A DNA stretch of 6,780 nt from an uncultured Planctomycetaceae bacterium (GCA_945957305.1 CAMFLN010000164.1:1-6780); one strand, 5' to 3'; numbered from the stretch's first letter, positions 1-5,785 are shown. Numbers and translations: made by a program. The notes: generated by a model from the letters alone, not told the origin.

Positions 1-47
1 CTACACTTATGCGATCGTCGGCAGCGTCAGATGTGTATAAGAGACAG
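1..47 (+). other. Illumina Nextera adapter with i5 index (non-genomic)
   Basis: Bases 1-6 (CTACAC) match the 3' end of the Illumina P5 oligo. Bases 7-14 (TTATGCGA) are an 8-base index that I remember as Nextera XT i5 index S522. Bases 15-47 match the full 33-base Nextera read-1 transposase adapter, whose last 19 bases (29-47, ending GAGACAG) are the Tn5 mosaic end. The order P5 end, index, adapter is exactly that of a library molecule, so this is untrimmed adapter carried into the assembly. Genomic sequence starts at base 48. The mosaic end here is not a natural transposon. Confidence 0.97.
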
Positions 48-976
48 CGTATATCCTGCCCATGGGCTATTCGGCGTTTCGCGATGCGCTGGTAAGTCAC
101 GCGTCAAGTGTTGCGGATACCACGGCGCTGGCCCATATCCCGATCCAGGCCACGAATCCCGTCAACGGCAATGCCACGGTGAATGTGCAGTTACCGGCGG
201 CGCGGGCTTTGGGCGTGAATGTCGTGCCTCCGGCAGGACAATACGACAGCGTGATCTCGCTGAACACTTCGATCATGAACTTGTCGCGAACCTCGATCAA
301 TTTGAATAAATACGATTTGATGTCGGTCGCGATGCATGAAATGAACGAAGCACTGGGCAACAGCAGCTCGCTCAGCTCGGTCACCAACGGGGGGCCAACG
401 CCGACCGGTCCCATCTGGCCGATGGACTTGTTTCGCTACGACCCCAGCGGAGCACGCAGCTACAGCTCGTCGGCCAGCGCCCAGGCCTACTTTTCGTTAG
501 ACGGCGTGACTCATCTGGCGCAGTTCAATCAACAGTCAGGCGGCGACTTTAGCGACTGGTTCAGCTATCCCTCGGGCGCGGCCGTGCCGCATGTGCAAGA
601 CGCCTTTATGACCCGTGGCGTGACACCGAACATGTCGGTCGAGTGGACGATGTTGGACGTTCTCGGATACCACCTGCAAGGATTGACCGGGGACGTGAAC
701 AACGATGGCATCGTCAATGGCCAGGACATTGCTCTCATCGCCAGCAACTGGCTCGCCACAGGAACAAATCCGGCGGATGCCAATCATGACAATATTGTGA
801 ATGGCCAGGACATTGCCTTAGTGGCCTCCAACTGGCTTAATACCTGGGGCAACTCCAGCGGCAGCGGTACCGCGGACGGTCTGAGCGTGGGACATGCCAT
901 ACCGGAACCGTCGACCGGAGTCTTGGCCTTTGTCGCGCTCTGTGTTGGGTGGGCGGCATATCGGCGGCAGGGATAG
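48..976 (+). CDS. Secreted metalloprotease-like protein with dockerin repeats and PEP-CTERM anchor, 5' truncated
   Basis: The reading frame is open from the adapter junction (codons Tyr-Ile-Leu-Pro precede the Met at 62), so the true start and any signal peptide are lost. Numbering from that Met gives 304 residues. A metallopeptidase-type motif HEMNEALG lies at residues 92-99 (His92, Glu93, Glu96), an HExxE form. It is followed by PMDLFRY (120-126), AYFSLDG (142-148), LAQFNQQSGGDFSDW (152-166) and TMLDVLGY (196-203). This order resembles the family I know as NF038122 metalloproteases, common in PEP-CTERM organisms. Two dockerin type I calcium loops follow (about 210-231 and 239-259), both with VNGQDIAL and ASNW. 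The second loop has Asn in place of the usual Gly after the third Asp/Asn ligand. The C-terminus is a PEP-CTERM tail: PEPS at 281-284, a hydrophobic helix at about 285-299, and Arg-Arg at 301-302. The product is probably exported and processed by an exosortase. Protease activity is inferred from the motif only. Confidence 0.88.
689..838 (+). repeat. Dockerin-encoding tandem repeat in the protease gene
   Basis: Two dockerin units are encoded at 689-754 and 776-838. The 17-base core AATGGCCAGGACATTGC is identical in both (716-732 and 800-816). The first unit is also nearly identical to the dockerin DNA of the neighbouring isomerase gene: 707-732 and 2106-2131 match at 25 of 26 bases. Each unit encodes an EF-hand-like calcium loop of pattern DxNxDGxVNGQD, with a change at the Gly in unit two. 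Confidence 0.85.
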
Positions 977-1047
977 TGCCTGACGCGACGCCCGCGAAAC
1001 CCGAATTTGGGGACTGCGATCGACGACGGCAGTAACCAACATTTTTC

Positions 1048-1076
1048 TTGCAGTTGCTGCGGGGAATCTCTAATTT
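1048..1076 (+). promoter_or_regulatory. Weak candidate sigma70-type promoter upstream of the isomerase gene
   Basis: TTGCAG at 1048-1053 and TAATTT at 1071-1076 are separated by 17 bases in a locally AT-rich stretch. Each box matches its consensus at only about three of six positions. It is listed because position and spacing fit and it is followed directly by structured sequence. It could easily be chance. Confidence 0.2.
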
Positions 1077-1085
1077 AGGAATTAA

Positions 1086-1115
1086 GCCTGCGTTCCCTTT
1101 CCAGGGAGCGCGGGC
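1086..1115 (+). other. 12-bp stem-loop
   Basis: The arms GCCTGCGTTCCC (1086-1097) and GGGAGCGCGGGC (1104-1115) pair along all 12 positions, ten Watson-Crick and two G-T wobbles, around a six-base loop TTTCCA. The wobbles would become C-A mismatches in an opposite-strand transcript, so the structure favours plus-strand RNA. It lies 110 bases after the protease stop and 4 bases before the next hairpin. Confidence 0.5.
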
Positions 1116-1118
1116 ATC

Positions 1119-1173
1119 GAGCCGCCGGCGGTTTTCCTTCGCGAAAGCCTGAACCTGGCGGCTCCTGTTTTTT
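1119..1173 (+). terminator. Candidate Rho-independent terminator or attenuator
   Basis: GAGCCGCC (1119-1126) pairs with GGCGGCTC (1157-1164). Inside, GGTTTTC (1130-1136) pairs with GAAAGCC (1143-1149) with one wobble around the loop CTTCGC. The hairpin is followed by CTG and a run of six T (1168-1173), on the plus strand. It could end transcription of the protease gene, 143 bases after its stop codon. It could also act as an attenuator in the isomerase leader if the weak promoter at 1048-1076 is real. The internal loop and the three bases between stem and T-run make it less than ideal. Confidence 0.5.
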
Positions 1174-1204
1174 CTGCGGCCCGCATTCTACGGCCGTATT
1201 TCCT

Positions 1205-1365
1205 GGGCGATGGCAGTGGCTCCCTCTGGCAGGCGTGGGAGCATTCCAGTGTCGCCCGAAATCGTTGACCGCTTGTTGTCGGGCCATTAGTATTTTGGAA
1301 GTTGCTAAGTCCCAGCGATTCTCGTCCAAGTTAGCTTGGCGGGCCCGAGGGGGGCCGCGAATCGC
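1205..1365 (+). other. Possible structured 5' leader of the isomerase gene
   Basis: Several nested pairings occur here. GGGCGA (1205-1210) with TCGCCC (1252-1257) encloses TGG/CCA (1211-1213, 1246-1248) and GCTCCC (1219-1224) with GGGAGC (1237-1242). A competing pairing is GCCCGA (1254-1259) with TCGGGC (1279-1284). Further on, GCGATTC (1315-1321) pairs with GAATCGC (1359-1365) and encloses CCAAG-TTAG-CTTGG (1326-1339) and GGCCC-GAGGG-GGGCC (1342-1356), the layout of a three-way junction. I recognise no known riboswitch family. GC-rich DNA gives many chance pairings. Confidence 0.3.
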
Positions 1366-1412
1366 TCACCGATCGGTCCGATCTGGGCCGGTCCCTAGTT
1401 TGAAAGCACCGC

Positions 1413-2414
1413 ATGACGCAGCACCGCGAGCAAGTCCTCGGTCGACGAGTCGCACTTTCGTTGGCCTGCGGAGCGATCCTGTTCCTGTCGGGAACCGCCG
1501 CCGCCTGGGGCGCTGATCCAATCGCCACGTTCGACACATCGTTTGGCACGATTCAAGTTGAATTGCTGCCGCAAAATGCACCGTACACCGTGCAGAACTT
1601 TTTGAACTACGTCGATAGCGGTGCCTATGACGACATGTTCATACACCGGCTGGTGTACGGTTTTGTGGCGCAAACCGGCGGCTATACGACCGCTAGTGCG
1701 CCGTTCGATTTCACGGCGCCGCCCCCGCATATCGCGACCGGGCCCTCGGTCATTAATGAATTTGGCGTATCAAACGTCGCGGGTACGCTCGCCATGGCTA
1801 AGCTTGGTGGCGATCCGAACAGTGCCACCAGTGAATTCTTTTTCAACCTGGGCAATAACTCGTCGAACTTGGACAACCAAAATGGCGGCTTTACCGTCTT
1901 TGGCAAGGTCATCGGCGACAGCATGAGCGTGCTGGATGCGTTGGCGTCGGTGCGGGTCTACGACGGTACCGGAGTTTGGGGCAGTGCCTTCTCAAACATC
2001 CCGCTAGTCAACCTTCCTGCTAACGCTATGCAGGTTGATGCATCGAACATGCTCGTCATTCACAGTATCAGCGTGCCGCGCGTCGCTGGTGACGTGAACC
2101 TCGACGGCATCGTCAATGGCCAGGATATTGCCCTGACTGCCAGTAACTGGGGAAAGAGCACCGGCATCGTGCTGGGTGATGCCAATGGCGACAAGACGGT
2201 GGGGGACGCGGATCTCGCGATGATCACCCAGCATTGGCTCGAGACGCTGCCTGCTCAGACGACGCAGACGGCTTCGATTCTTAACAGCGGCAATGCGGCC
2301 ATCGCGTCCGAGATCGTCACCGGTAATTCGGTCGCGGCCGTGCCTGAACCGGGCACGCTTCTGCTGGCCGTGCTCGCGGGCATGGCATGCTATGTCGGGC
2401 GACGATTGTTCTAG
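1413..2414 (+). CDS. Exported cyclophilin-type peptidyl-prolyl cis-trans isomerase with dockerin repeats and PEP-CTERM anchor
   Basis: Predicted to catalyse cis-trans isomerisation of Xaa-Pro bonds outside the cytoplasm. The 333-residue product starts with an Arg-containing N-region and hydrophobic core (residues 11-31), a signal peptide probably cleaved near residues 31-34. The cyclophilin domain spans about 37-220: GTIQVELLPQNAPYTVQNF (45-63), the active-site equivalent MFIHR (75-79, Arg79 as catalytic Arg), FVAQTGG (84-90), and NSATSEFFFN (136-145) where most cyclophilins have SQFF. GGFTVFGKV (158-166) completes the fold. Two dockerin loops follow at about 226-246 and 255-276; the second is more divergent. 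PEP at 311-313, a hydrophobic helix (315-327) and Arg-Arg (330-331) form a PEP-CTERM signal. ATG 1413 is the first in-frame Met giving an intact signal peptide; only a weak GAAAG precedes it. Whether the Gln-to-Glu change leaves activity intact is unknown. Confidence 0.93.
   Translation: MTQHREQVLGRRVALSLACGAILFLSGTAAAWGADPIATFDTSFGTIQVELLPQNAPYTVQNFLNYVDSGAYDDMFIHRLVYGFVAQTGGYTTASAPFDFTAPPPHIATGPSVINEFGVSNVAGTLAMAKLGGDPNSATSEFFFNLGNNSSNLDNQNGGFTVFGKVIGDSMSVLDALASVRVYDGTGVWGSAFSNIPLVNLPANAMQVDASNMLVIHSISVPRVAGDVNLDGIVNGQDIALTASNWGKSTGIVLGDANGDKTVGDADLAMITQHWLETLPAQTTQTASILNSGNAAIASEIVTGNSVAAVPEPGTLLLAVLAGMACYVGRRLF
2088..2240 (+). repeat. Dockerin-encoding repeat in the isomerase gene
   Basis: Two units lie at 2088-2150 and 2175-2240. 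The first encodes DVNLDGIVNGQDIALTASNW and matches the protease gene almost base for base over 2106-2131. The second encodes DANGDKTVGDADLAMITQHW and has diverged strongly, including in DNA. The unequal similarity suggests the first unit was exchanged or copied between genes more recently than the second. Confidence 0.8.
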
Positions 2415-3088
2415 CGGCCGTCCGCTTCGCGTGTGACCAGCAAAGCCGAACGCGGTACTGTCCCCTGCCAGGGGCTGGCGACTGTCGACGGCAAGCGACC
2501 ACGCGGTCGCAGCGTCGACCGCCCCACTGCATTTAGATCGCCCGCATTTTCGGCTGGCTGCGGCGGCACGCCGAGATAGACGGCCTTCCCCATGATTGCC
2601 GAAGAACCGGGCAGCACGGTGGCGACGCCGTCCTGGCGGCGATTCGATACTTCTTGGTCTCGAATATGCGCCGGCGACATGCGGCGCGTGACGCTCTGAT
2701 TTCCACTGTCGTAAACGGCCGTAAGCGGGGGCAAGCGTCGTACCACGTAGTTGCCTGACGTGGGTACGGACGTGGCACCGGTCAGTTGAATGCCCGGCTC
2801 AGTCATGTGAGGCGAAAACGTAGCGGGCAAGACGGCGGGACTTCTATTTCCTTCCCGCGATTCGGCCACGACTTCGGCCTGCCTTCCCCTCGTGGCTGTC
2901 GCGACCGTTCCTGAAGCGGACGAGACTGCCACGAGGGGTGGCAGACGTCGCATGGCCGGAACTTGCACTGCGGAGGGTTGAGGAGCGCAATCAGGCAAAC
3001 CCTGAGCGGCCACCTGCGAAGCGCACAAAACTCCGTAGGCAAGCAGGTGATAGAACGAGCACACCGTCTGGCGAAAGCAGAGCTTCAT
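2411..3088 (-). CDS. Hypothetical secreted protein with internal RRLPPL repeats
   Basis: I do not recognise this family. From the ATG at 3088 the product is 225 residues. It opens with a signal peptide (MKLCFRQ, then a hydrophobic stretch to about residue 28, likely cleavage after a VAA/AQ site). The mature part is basic and rich in Pro, Arg, Ser and Val, with no membrane segment. MRRLPPLVAV (46-55) recurs as VRRLPPLTAV (116-125), and each is followed about 40 residues later by a VLP motif (AVLP at 85-88, TVLP at 157-160), giving an approximately 70-residue duplicated module. RGRLPSTVA (196-204) may be a decayed third copy. A GTG at 3178 would add 30 residues, but that extension contains a strong hairpin and would bury the signal peptide, so I prefer ATG 3088. 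No clear Shine-Dalgarno is seen. It lies downstream of the glycosyltransferase gene on the same strand, and its stop overlaps the isomerase stop. Function unknown. Confidence 0.7.
   Translation of the reverse strand: MKLCFRQTVCSFYHLLAYGVLCASQVAAQGLPDCAPQPSAVQVPAMRRLPPLVAVSSASGTVATATRGRQAEVVAESREGNRSPAVLPATFSPHMTEPGIQLTGATSVPTSGNYVVRRLPPLTAVYDSGNQSVTRRMSPAHIRDQEVSNRRQDGVATVLPGSSAIMGKAVYLGVPPQPAENAGDLNAVGRSTLRPRGRLPSTVASPWQGTVPRSALLVTREADGR
2462..2519. other. Two hairpins just past the isomerase stop, inside the end of the convergent gene
   Basis: CCCCT-GCC-AGGGG (2462-2474) is a short hairpin. GTCGAC (2484-2489) and GTCGAC (2514-2519) form an outer stem around GCGACC-ACGC-GGTCGC (2495-2510). 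No T-run follows on either strand, so this is not a textbook terminator. The hairpins sit 48-105 bases after the isomerase stop, where transcripts of the two convergent genes must end or overlap. Confidence 0.3.
2886..2938. repeat. 11-bp perfect inverted repeat inside the secreted-protein gene
   Basis: CCCCTCGTGGC (2886-2896) is the reverse complement of GCCACGAGGGG (2928-2938). After one mismatch, three further pairs (2898-2900 with 2924-2926) extend the stem. The 31-base loop and both arms lie in coding sequence; the right arm overlaps the codons for the first RRLPPLVAV motif. Confidence 0.55.
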
Positions 3089-3380
3089 GGCACCGGTACC
3101 GCGCGACTGGGGTCTGCGAGAAAAGAGCGCGCCGCCCAGAGCCGCTATGCGGGTAACGGCTCTGGGCAAAAGCTTCACGACACAAAGGTAGTATCGGCCG
3201 TAGCGAATTTGCGGTTGAAGTGTCGATTTGACATCGACTTGCGCGCATCAGTCTGCATAAGCGCCGCGGAGTTTAACGGCCAACAACTCGGGCTATGCTG
3301 CGGACGACTGCACTGGCAGCGCCGCTAAACTTTGACCAGACTACCACGGCGACAACGCACCCCGTGACTGCGGCCGAATG
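3089..3380 (-). other. Intergenic region between glycosyltransferase and secreted-protein genes
   Basis: These 292 bases separate two minus-strand genes. I see no gene here. They hold the hairpin at 3134-3167 and a small inverted repeat, GTCGAT-N5-ATCGAC (3222-3238). No convincing terminator follows the glycosyltransferase stop and no good promoter is visible, so co-transcription of the two genes is possible but the gap is long for it. Confidence 0.5.
3134..3167 (-). promoter_or_regulatory. Perfect 11-bp hairpin in the leader of the secreted-protein gene
   Basis: GCCCAGAGCCG (3134-3144) and CGGCTCTGGGC (3157-3167) form an 11-bp perfect stem with a 12-base loop. On the minus strand it ends 45 bases before ATG 3088. 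Four T follow after a nine-base gap (the AAAA at 3121-3124 on the plus strand), and four A precede it, so a weak terminator or attenuator is possible. Confidence 0.45.
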
Positions 3381-5705
3381 CTACTGGGGCTGCGGAGGGG
3401 TTTCACTTGCTGGCGACGCTGGAGCGTCAGGTGTTGGGGCAGCCGACGGTGAGTCAGTTCCCTCCTTAGCCGGATTGGCGGGCGCGCCTTCGGCGGGTTT
3501 GTTCTCATCCGGTTGCGAATCGGCCGGTTTCTCTTTGCTGGCATCCTGCGGACTTACCGGTGGCGTGTCCGTAGCGGCTGGTGTCGAGGCATCCGCCGGT
3601 GCGCCATCAAGTTTGGGTGCAGCCGCGCCAGCGTTTTGCTTCTCCAGGAACTCGCGCAGCTTGGCGATGTTCTCTTGCGCGCCCTTATGTTTGGGATCCA
3701 GTTTCACGGCAGCTTCGAATTCATTGAGCGCGGCATCAAGCTTGCCCTGATTGCCGAGGATTACGCCGGCCAGGTAATGGGGCCCGGCCGCCTTGGGATC
3801 CAGAATCAAAGCTTGTTGCAGTTGGACGACGGCGTTTTGCAAGTCACCTTTAACGAGCAAGAGCGTGGCAAGCTCTTCACGCGCCTTGGAGCTGTTGGGA
3901 TTCAACTGCAAGGCACGCGCGACGGCCACCATCGCGTCGTCGACTTTGCCTTGCTGCTTCAGCACAATGCCCAATCGCAGCTGGCTGCGCCAGATGGCAG
4001 GATTGATTTCGACTGATTTTGTTAGGGCTTCTGCAGCTGCGTCTAGATCCTGATTCTCGAGCAGGACCTGGCCCAGATTGCTCATCGCGACCGCGTTGGT
4101 CGGATTCAGCTCGACGGCACTTTCGAAGTGCTTGATGGCTTCGTCATGTTTTTCCTGCAGGACCAGCAGGTCGCCAATATAGCGATGAAGCTCGGACTTT
4201 TCCTCATCGGTCAAATCGCCCTGCAGATCTTGCTCGAACTGCGCTATGGCGGCGGGGATCTGCCCGGTCAATTCAAAGGCCCGGTTGAGGTCACCTAAGC
4301 GCCAGTTCTTGCTCGTCAGATAGTCCAACCCCTGGCGGTAATGCGGAACGGCTTCCTCGACGCGGTTGCTCCGCTCCAGATAATCCGCCAGGTTGATATG
4401 TGCGATCCAGCTTTCCGGATTCCAGAGGAGGACGTCGGTATATAACGACTCCAGATTGCGGTAGACGTACGTTTTCTCGTGGGCCATCACCGCCAGCGGC
4501 ACGAGCAACACAGCACCCAGACCGGCGGACACGCCAGCCGGTAAGGCACGCGCCGCCAGCACTACTCCCGCGGCGCCGAGCGCAATCAGAGCCATCGCCC
4601 CCTGAAACTGGAAGTGATCGGCAACCTGCGAATAGCGGAACGGATAGACGTCGAAGAAGCCGAGAGCCGGAAACACGGCGATGCAGAAAATCAGCACGGC
4701 CGCGAAGGGGCCCCGTCCCAGCTTCTCGCGCCCCGCCCATAAGGCAACAAGTACCGCCACAACTCCCAAGGGGAAGAGATATTGCCACAGCGAATGTGGG
4801 TCCACGTTGAAGCGCGGATAGAAAAAGCTCAACGGATAGGGCCAGACAATCTTGCCGGCATAAAACCACAGGGCTCGCCCGGCGATCAAAACTCGCTCCA
4901 GCGGCGTGTAGCTCCACTCCGAACCACTGGCCCCGACGAACGACGTTTCCAGCCAGACCGTGACACTGGCGAGCGCCGCGCCGAAGAGAAACATCGGCGA
5001 GAGTTCCGCCACATCGCGCCAGGCAATGCGTCCGCGTTTCCACCAATAAATGACCAGTAGCACGGCCGGCACCACCGCAGTTACCGTTTTGCTCAACAGG
5101 GCCGCGATAAACAGCAATAGCGAAAGCTCGTAATCCCAGCCTTGCACATCCCGCTTGGTATCGGCGGGCAGTTCGGGAGGGGCATAGCGCAGATAGACGA
5201 GGATCGACCCGAGGGCCAAGGCCGCCGATTGCAGGTTCTTCAGTTCCGAGACCCAGGCCACGCTCTCGACGCATACCGGATGCACGGCAAAGATTGCCGC
5301 CGCCAGCCAGGCGCCCGGCACATTCAGCCGCAGCAGCACGCGCCAGAGGAGAATCGCGCAGGCCGCCTGCATCAGCATGTTTACCAGGTGGTAACCGACG
5401 GGCTGAAAACCCCACAGTTGGTATTCCGCCCACAGGGTTGTATGTACAAGGGGATAGTACTGCGGAATCGCCCCCCATTTGAACCACATGCTGTACAGGC
5501 CATCGCCCGACCGCAGGGCCACATTGTTCAAGACATGGGCGTCATCGTCCCAGATAAAGCCGTTTCCCAGCGTCGGGAAATAGACAATCATCACCAGCAA
5601 CGCGAGCAGCCCGCCCCACAGCCAGGGACCCCAGTCAATCGGCTCACGCGGCGTTTCGGGATTATCGAGGGGCGTCTCTTGATCTTCGGGGGTCGACGAA
5701 GTCAT
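3381..5705 (-). CDS. TMTC-like GT-C membrane glycosyltransferase with C-terminal TPR domain
   Basis: A 774-residue integral membrane protein. A short acidic N-terminus leads into about 11 hydrophobic segments (first at 28-43, last near 390-408). Family marks of GT-C glycosyltransferases related to eukaryotic TMTC O-mannosyltransferases are visible: IWDDDAHVLNN (51-61, acidic pair of the first extracytoplasmic loop), HPVCVESVAWVSELKNLQS (142-160, TMTC: HPVxxExVAW), LSKTVT (204-209) and VADHFQFQG (361-369). Residues about 432-671 form at least five TPRs, the clearest at 505-535, 539-569, 573-603, 607-637 and 641-671, most ending in an LNP or LDP turn. The tail from about 690 is low-complexity Pro/Ala/Ser/Asp, probably disordered. 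The likely role is transfer of a sugar from a polyprenyl-phosphate donor to an exported acceptor, with TPRs holding partners; donor and acceptor cannot be read from sequence. ATG 5705 is the only sensible start. No good Shine-Dalgarno is present. Confidence 0.9.
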   Translation of the reverse strand: MTSSTPEDQETPLDNPETPREPIDWGPWLWGGLLALLVMIVYFPTLGNGFIWDDDAHVLNNVALRSGDGLYSMWFKWGAIPQYYPLVHTTLWAEYQLWGFQPVGYHLVNMLMQAACAILLWRVLLRLNVPGAWLAAAIFAVHPVCVESVAWVSELKNLQSAALALGSILVYLRYAPPELPADTKRDVQGWDYELSLLLFIAALLSKTVTAVVPAVLLVIYWWKRGRIAWRDVAELSPMFLFGAALASVTVWLETSFVGASGSEWSYTPLERVLIAGRALWFYAGKIVWPYPLSFFYPRFNVDPHSLWQYLFPLGVVAVLVALWAGREKLGRGPFAAVLIFCIAVFPALGFFDVYPFRYSQVADHFQFQGAMALIALGAAGVVLAARALPAGVSAGLGAVLLVPLAVMAHEKTYVYRNLESLYTDVLLWNPESWIAHINLADYLERSNRVEEAVPHYRQGLDYLTSKNWRLGDLNRAFELTGQIPAAIAQFEQDLQGDLTDEEKSELHRYIGDLLVLQEKHDEAIKHFESAVELNPTNAVAMSNLGQVLLENQDLDAAAEALTKSVEINPAIWRSQLRLGIVLKQQGKVDDAMVAVARALQLNPNSSKAREELATLLLVKGDLQNAVVQLQQALILDPKAAGPHYLAGVILGNQGKLDAALNEFEAAVKLDPKHKGAQENIAKLREFLEKQNAGAAAPKLDGAPADASTPAATDTPPVSPQDASKEKPADSQPDENKPAEGAPANPAKEGTDSPSAAPTPDAPASPASETPPQPQ

Positions 5706-5756
5706 TGTGCAGGGGGCTTTCCAGGAAGTGCCGGGAGTACGATGCGGGAATCTTCC

Positions 5757-5785
5757 AGTATTGCCCCCGACCGTGCGGCTTGCAA
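5757..5785 (-). promoter_or_regulatory. Candidate sigma70-type promoter for the glycosyltransferase gene
   Basis: Reading the minus strand, TTGCAA (5785-5780) is followed after 17 bases by AATACT (5762-5757). Each hexamer matches its consensus at four of six positions and the spacing is ideal. The implied start of transcription lies about 45 bases before ATG 5705. The inverted repeat at 5798-5814 lies just upstream of the -35 box, where an activator could bind. Confidence 0.35.

Larger units (their letters stand above)
977..1412. other. Intergenic region between protease and isomerase genes, rich in hairpins
   Basis: I see no credible gene in these 436 bases on either strand. Open frames here lack family features, and two of them merely extend into flanking genes. 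The content is mainly inverted repeats: a 12-bp hairpin at 1086-1115, a terminator-like hairpin at 1119-1173, a bipartite hairpin at 1205-1257 and a possible three-way junction at 1315-1365. A weak sigma70-like pair, TTGCAG (1048-1053) and TAATTT (1071-1076) with a 17-base spacer, lies in the only AT-rich part. If used, it would place most of the hairpins in the 5' leader of the isomerase transcript. Confidence 0.6.

Noticed and set aside
29..47. 19-base Tn5 mosaic end, which could suggest a transposon terminus
   Set aside because: It is part of a complete Nextera adapter preceded by an index and P5 sequence. No transposase gene or second end is present.
689..838. Direct repeats in the protease gene as a CRISPR or tandem DNA repeat
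   Set aside because: The repeats are in frame and encode two dockerin calcium loops, which fully explains them.
1075..1329. 84-codon minus-strand frame in the protease-isomerase gap
   Set aside because: It is Arg/Pro-rich, has no signal or domain, and runs through the hairpins at 1086-1173, which fit noncoding sequence better.
3089..3178. GTG start at 3178 for the secreted-protein gene
   Set aside because: It would place 30 residues before a complete signal peptide, and the added segment carries the 11-bp hairpin.
3222..3238. GTCGAT-N5-ATCGAC inverted repeat, a possible operator, overlapping a TTGACA on the plus strand
   Set aside because: Six-base arms are common by chance. No matching -10 box stands at good spacing, and no plus-strand gene begins nearby.
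3295..3750. 151-codon plus-strand frame rich in Ala, Gly and Ser
   Set aside because: It is the complement of the low-complexity Pro/Ala/Ser tail of the glycosyltransferase, which explains its composition.
4291..5487. Long open frame (398 codons) on the minus strand in another frame of the glycosyltransferase
   Set aside because: It is fully contained in a well-supported membrane/TPR gene and its translation is Arg/Gly/Ala-rich with no domain or membrane pattern, as expected for a shadow frame in GC-rich DNA.
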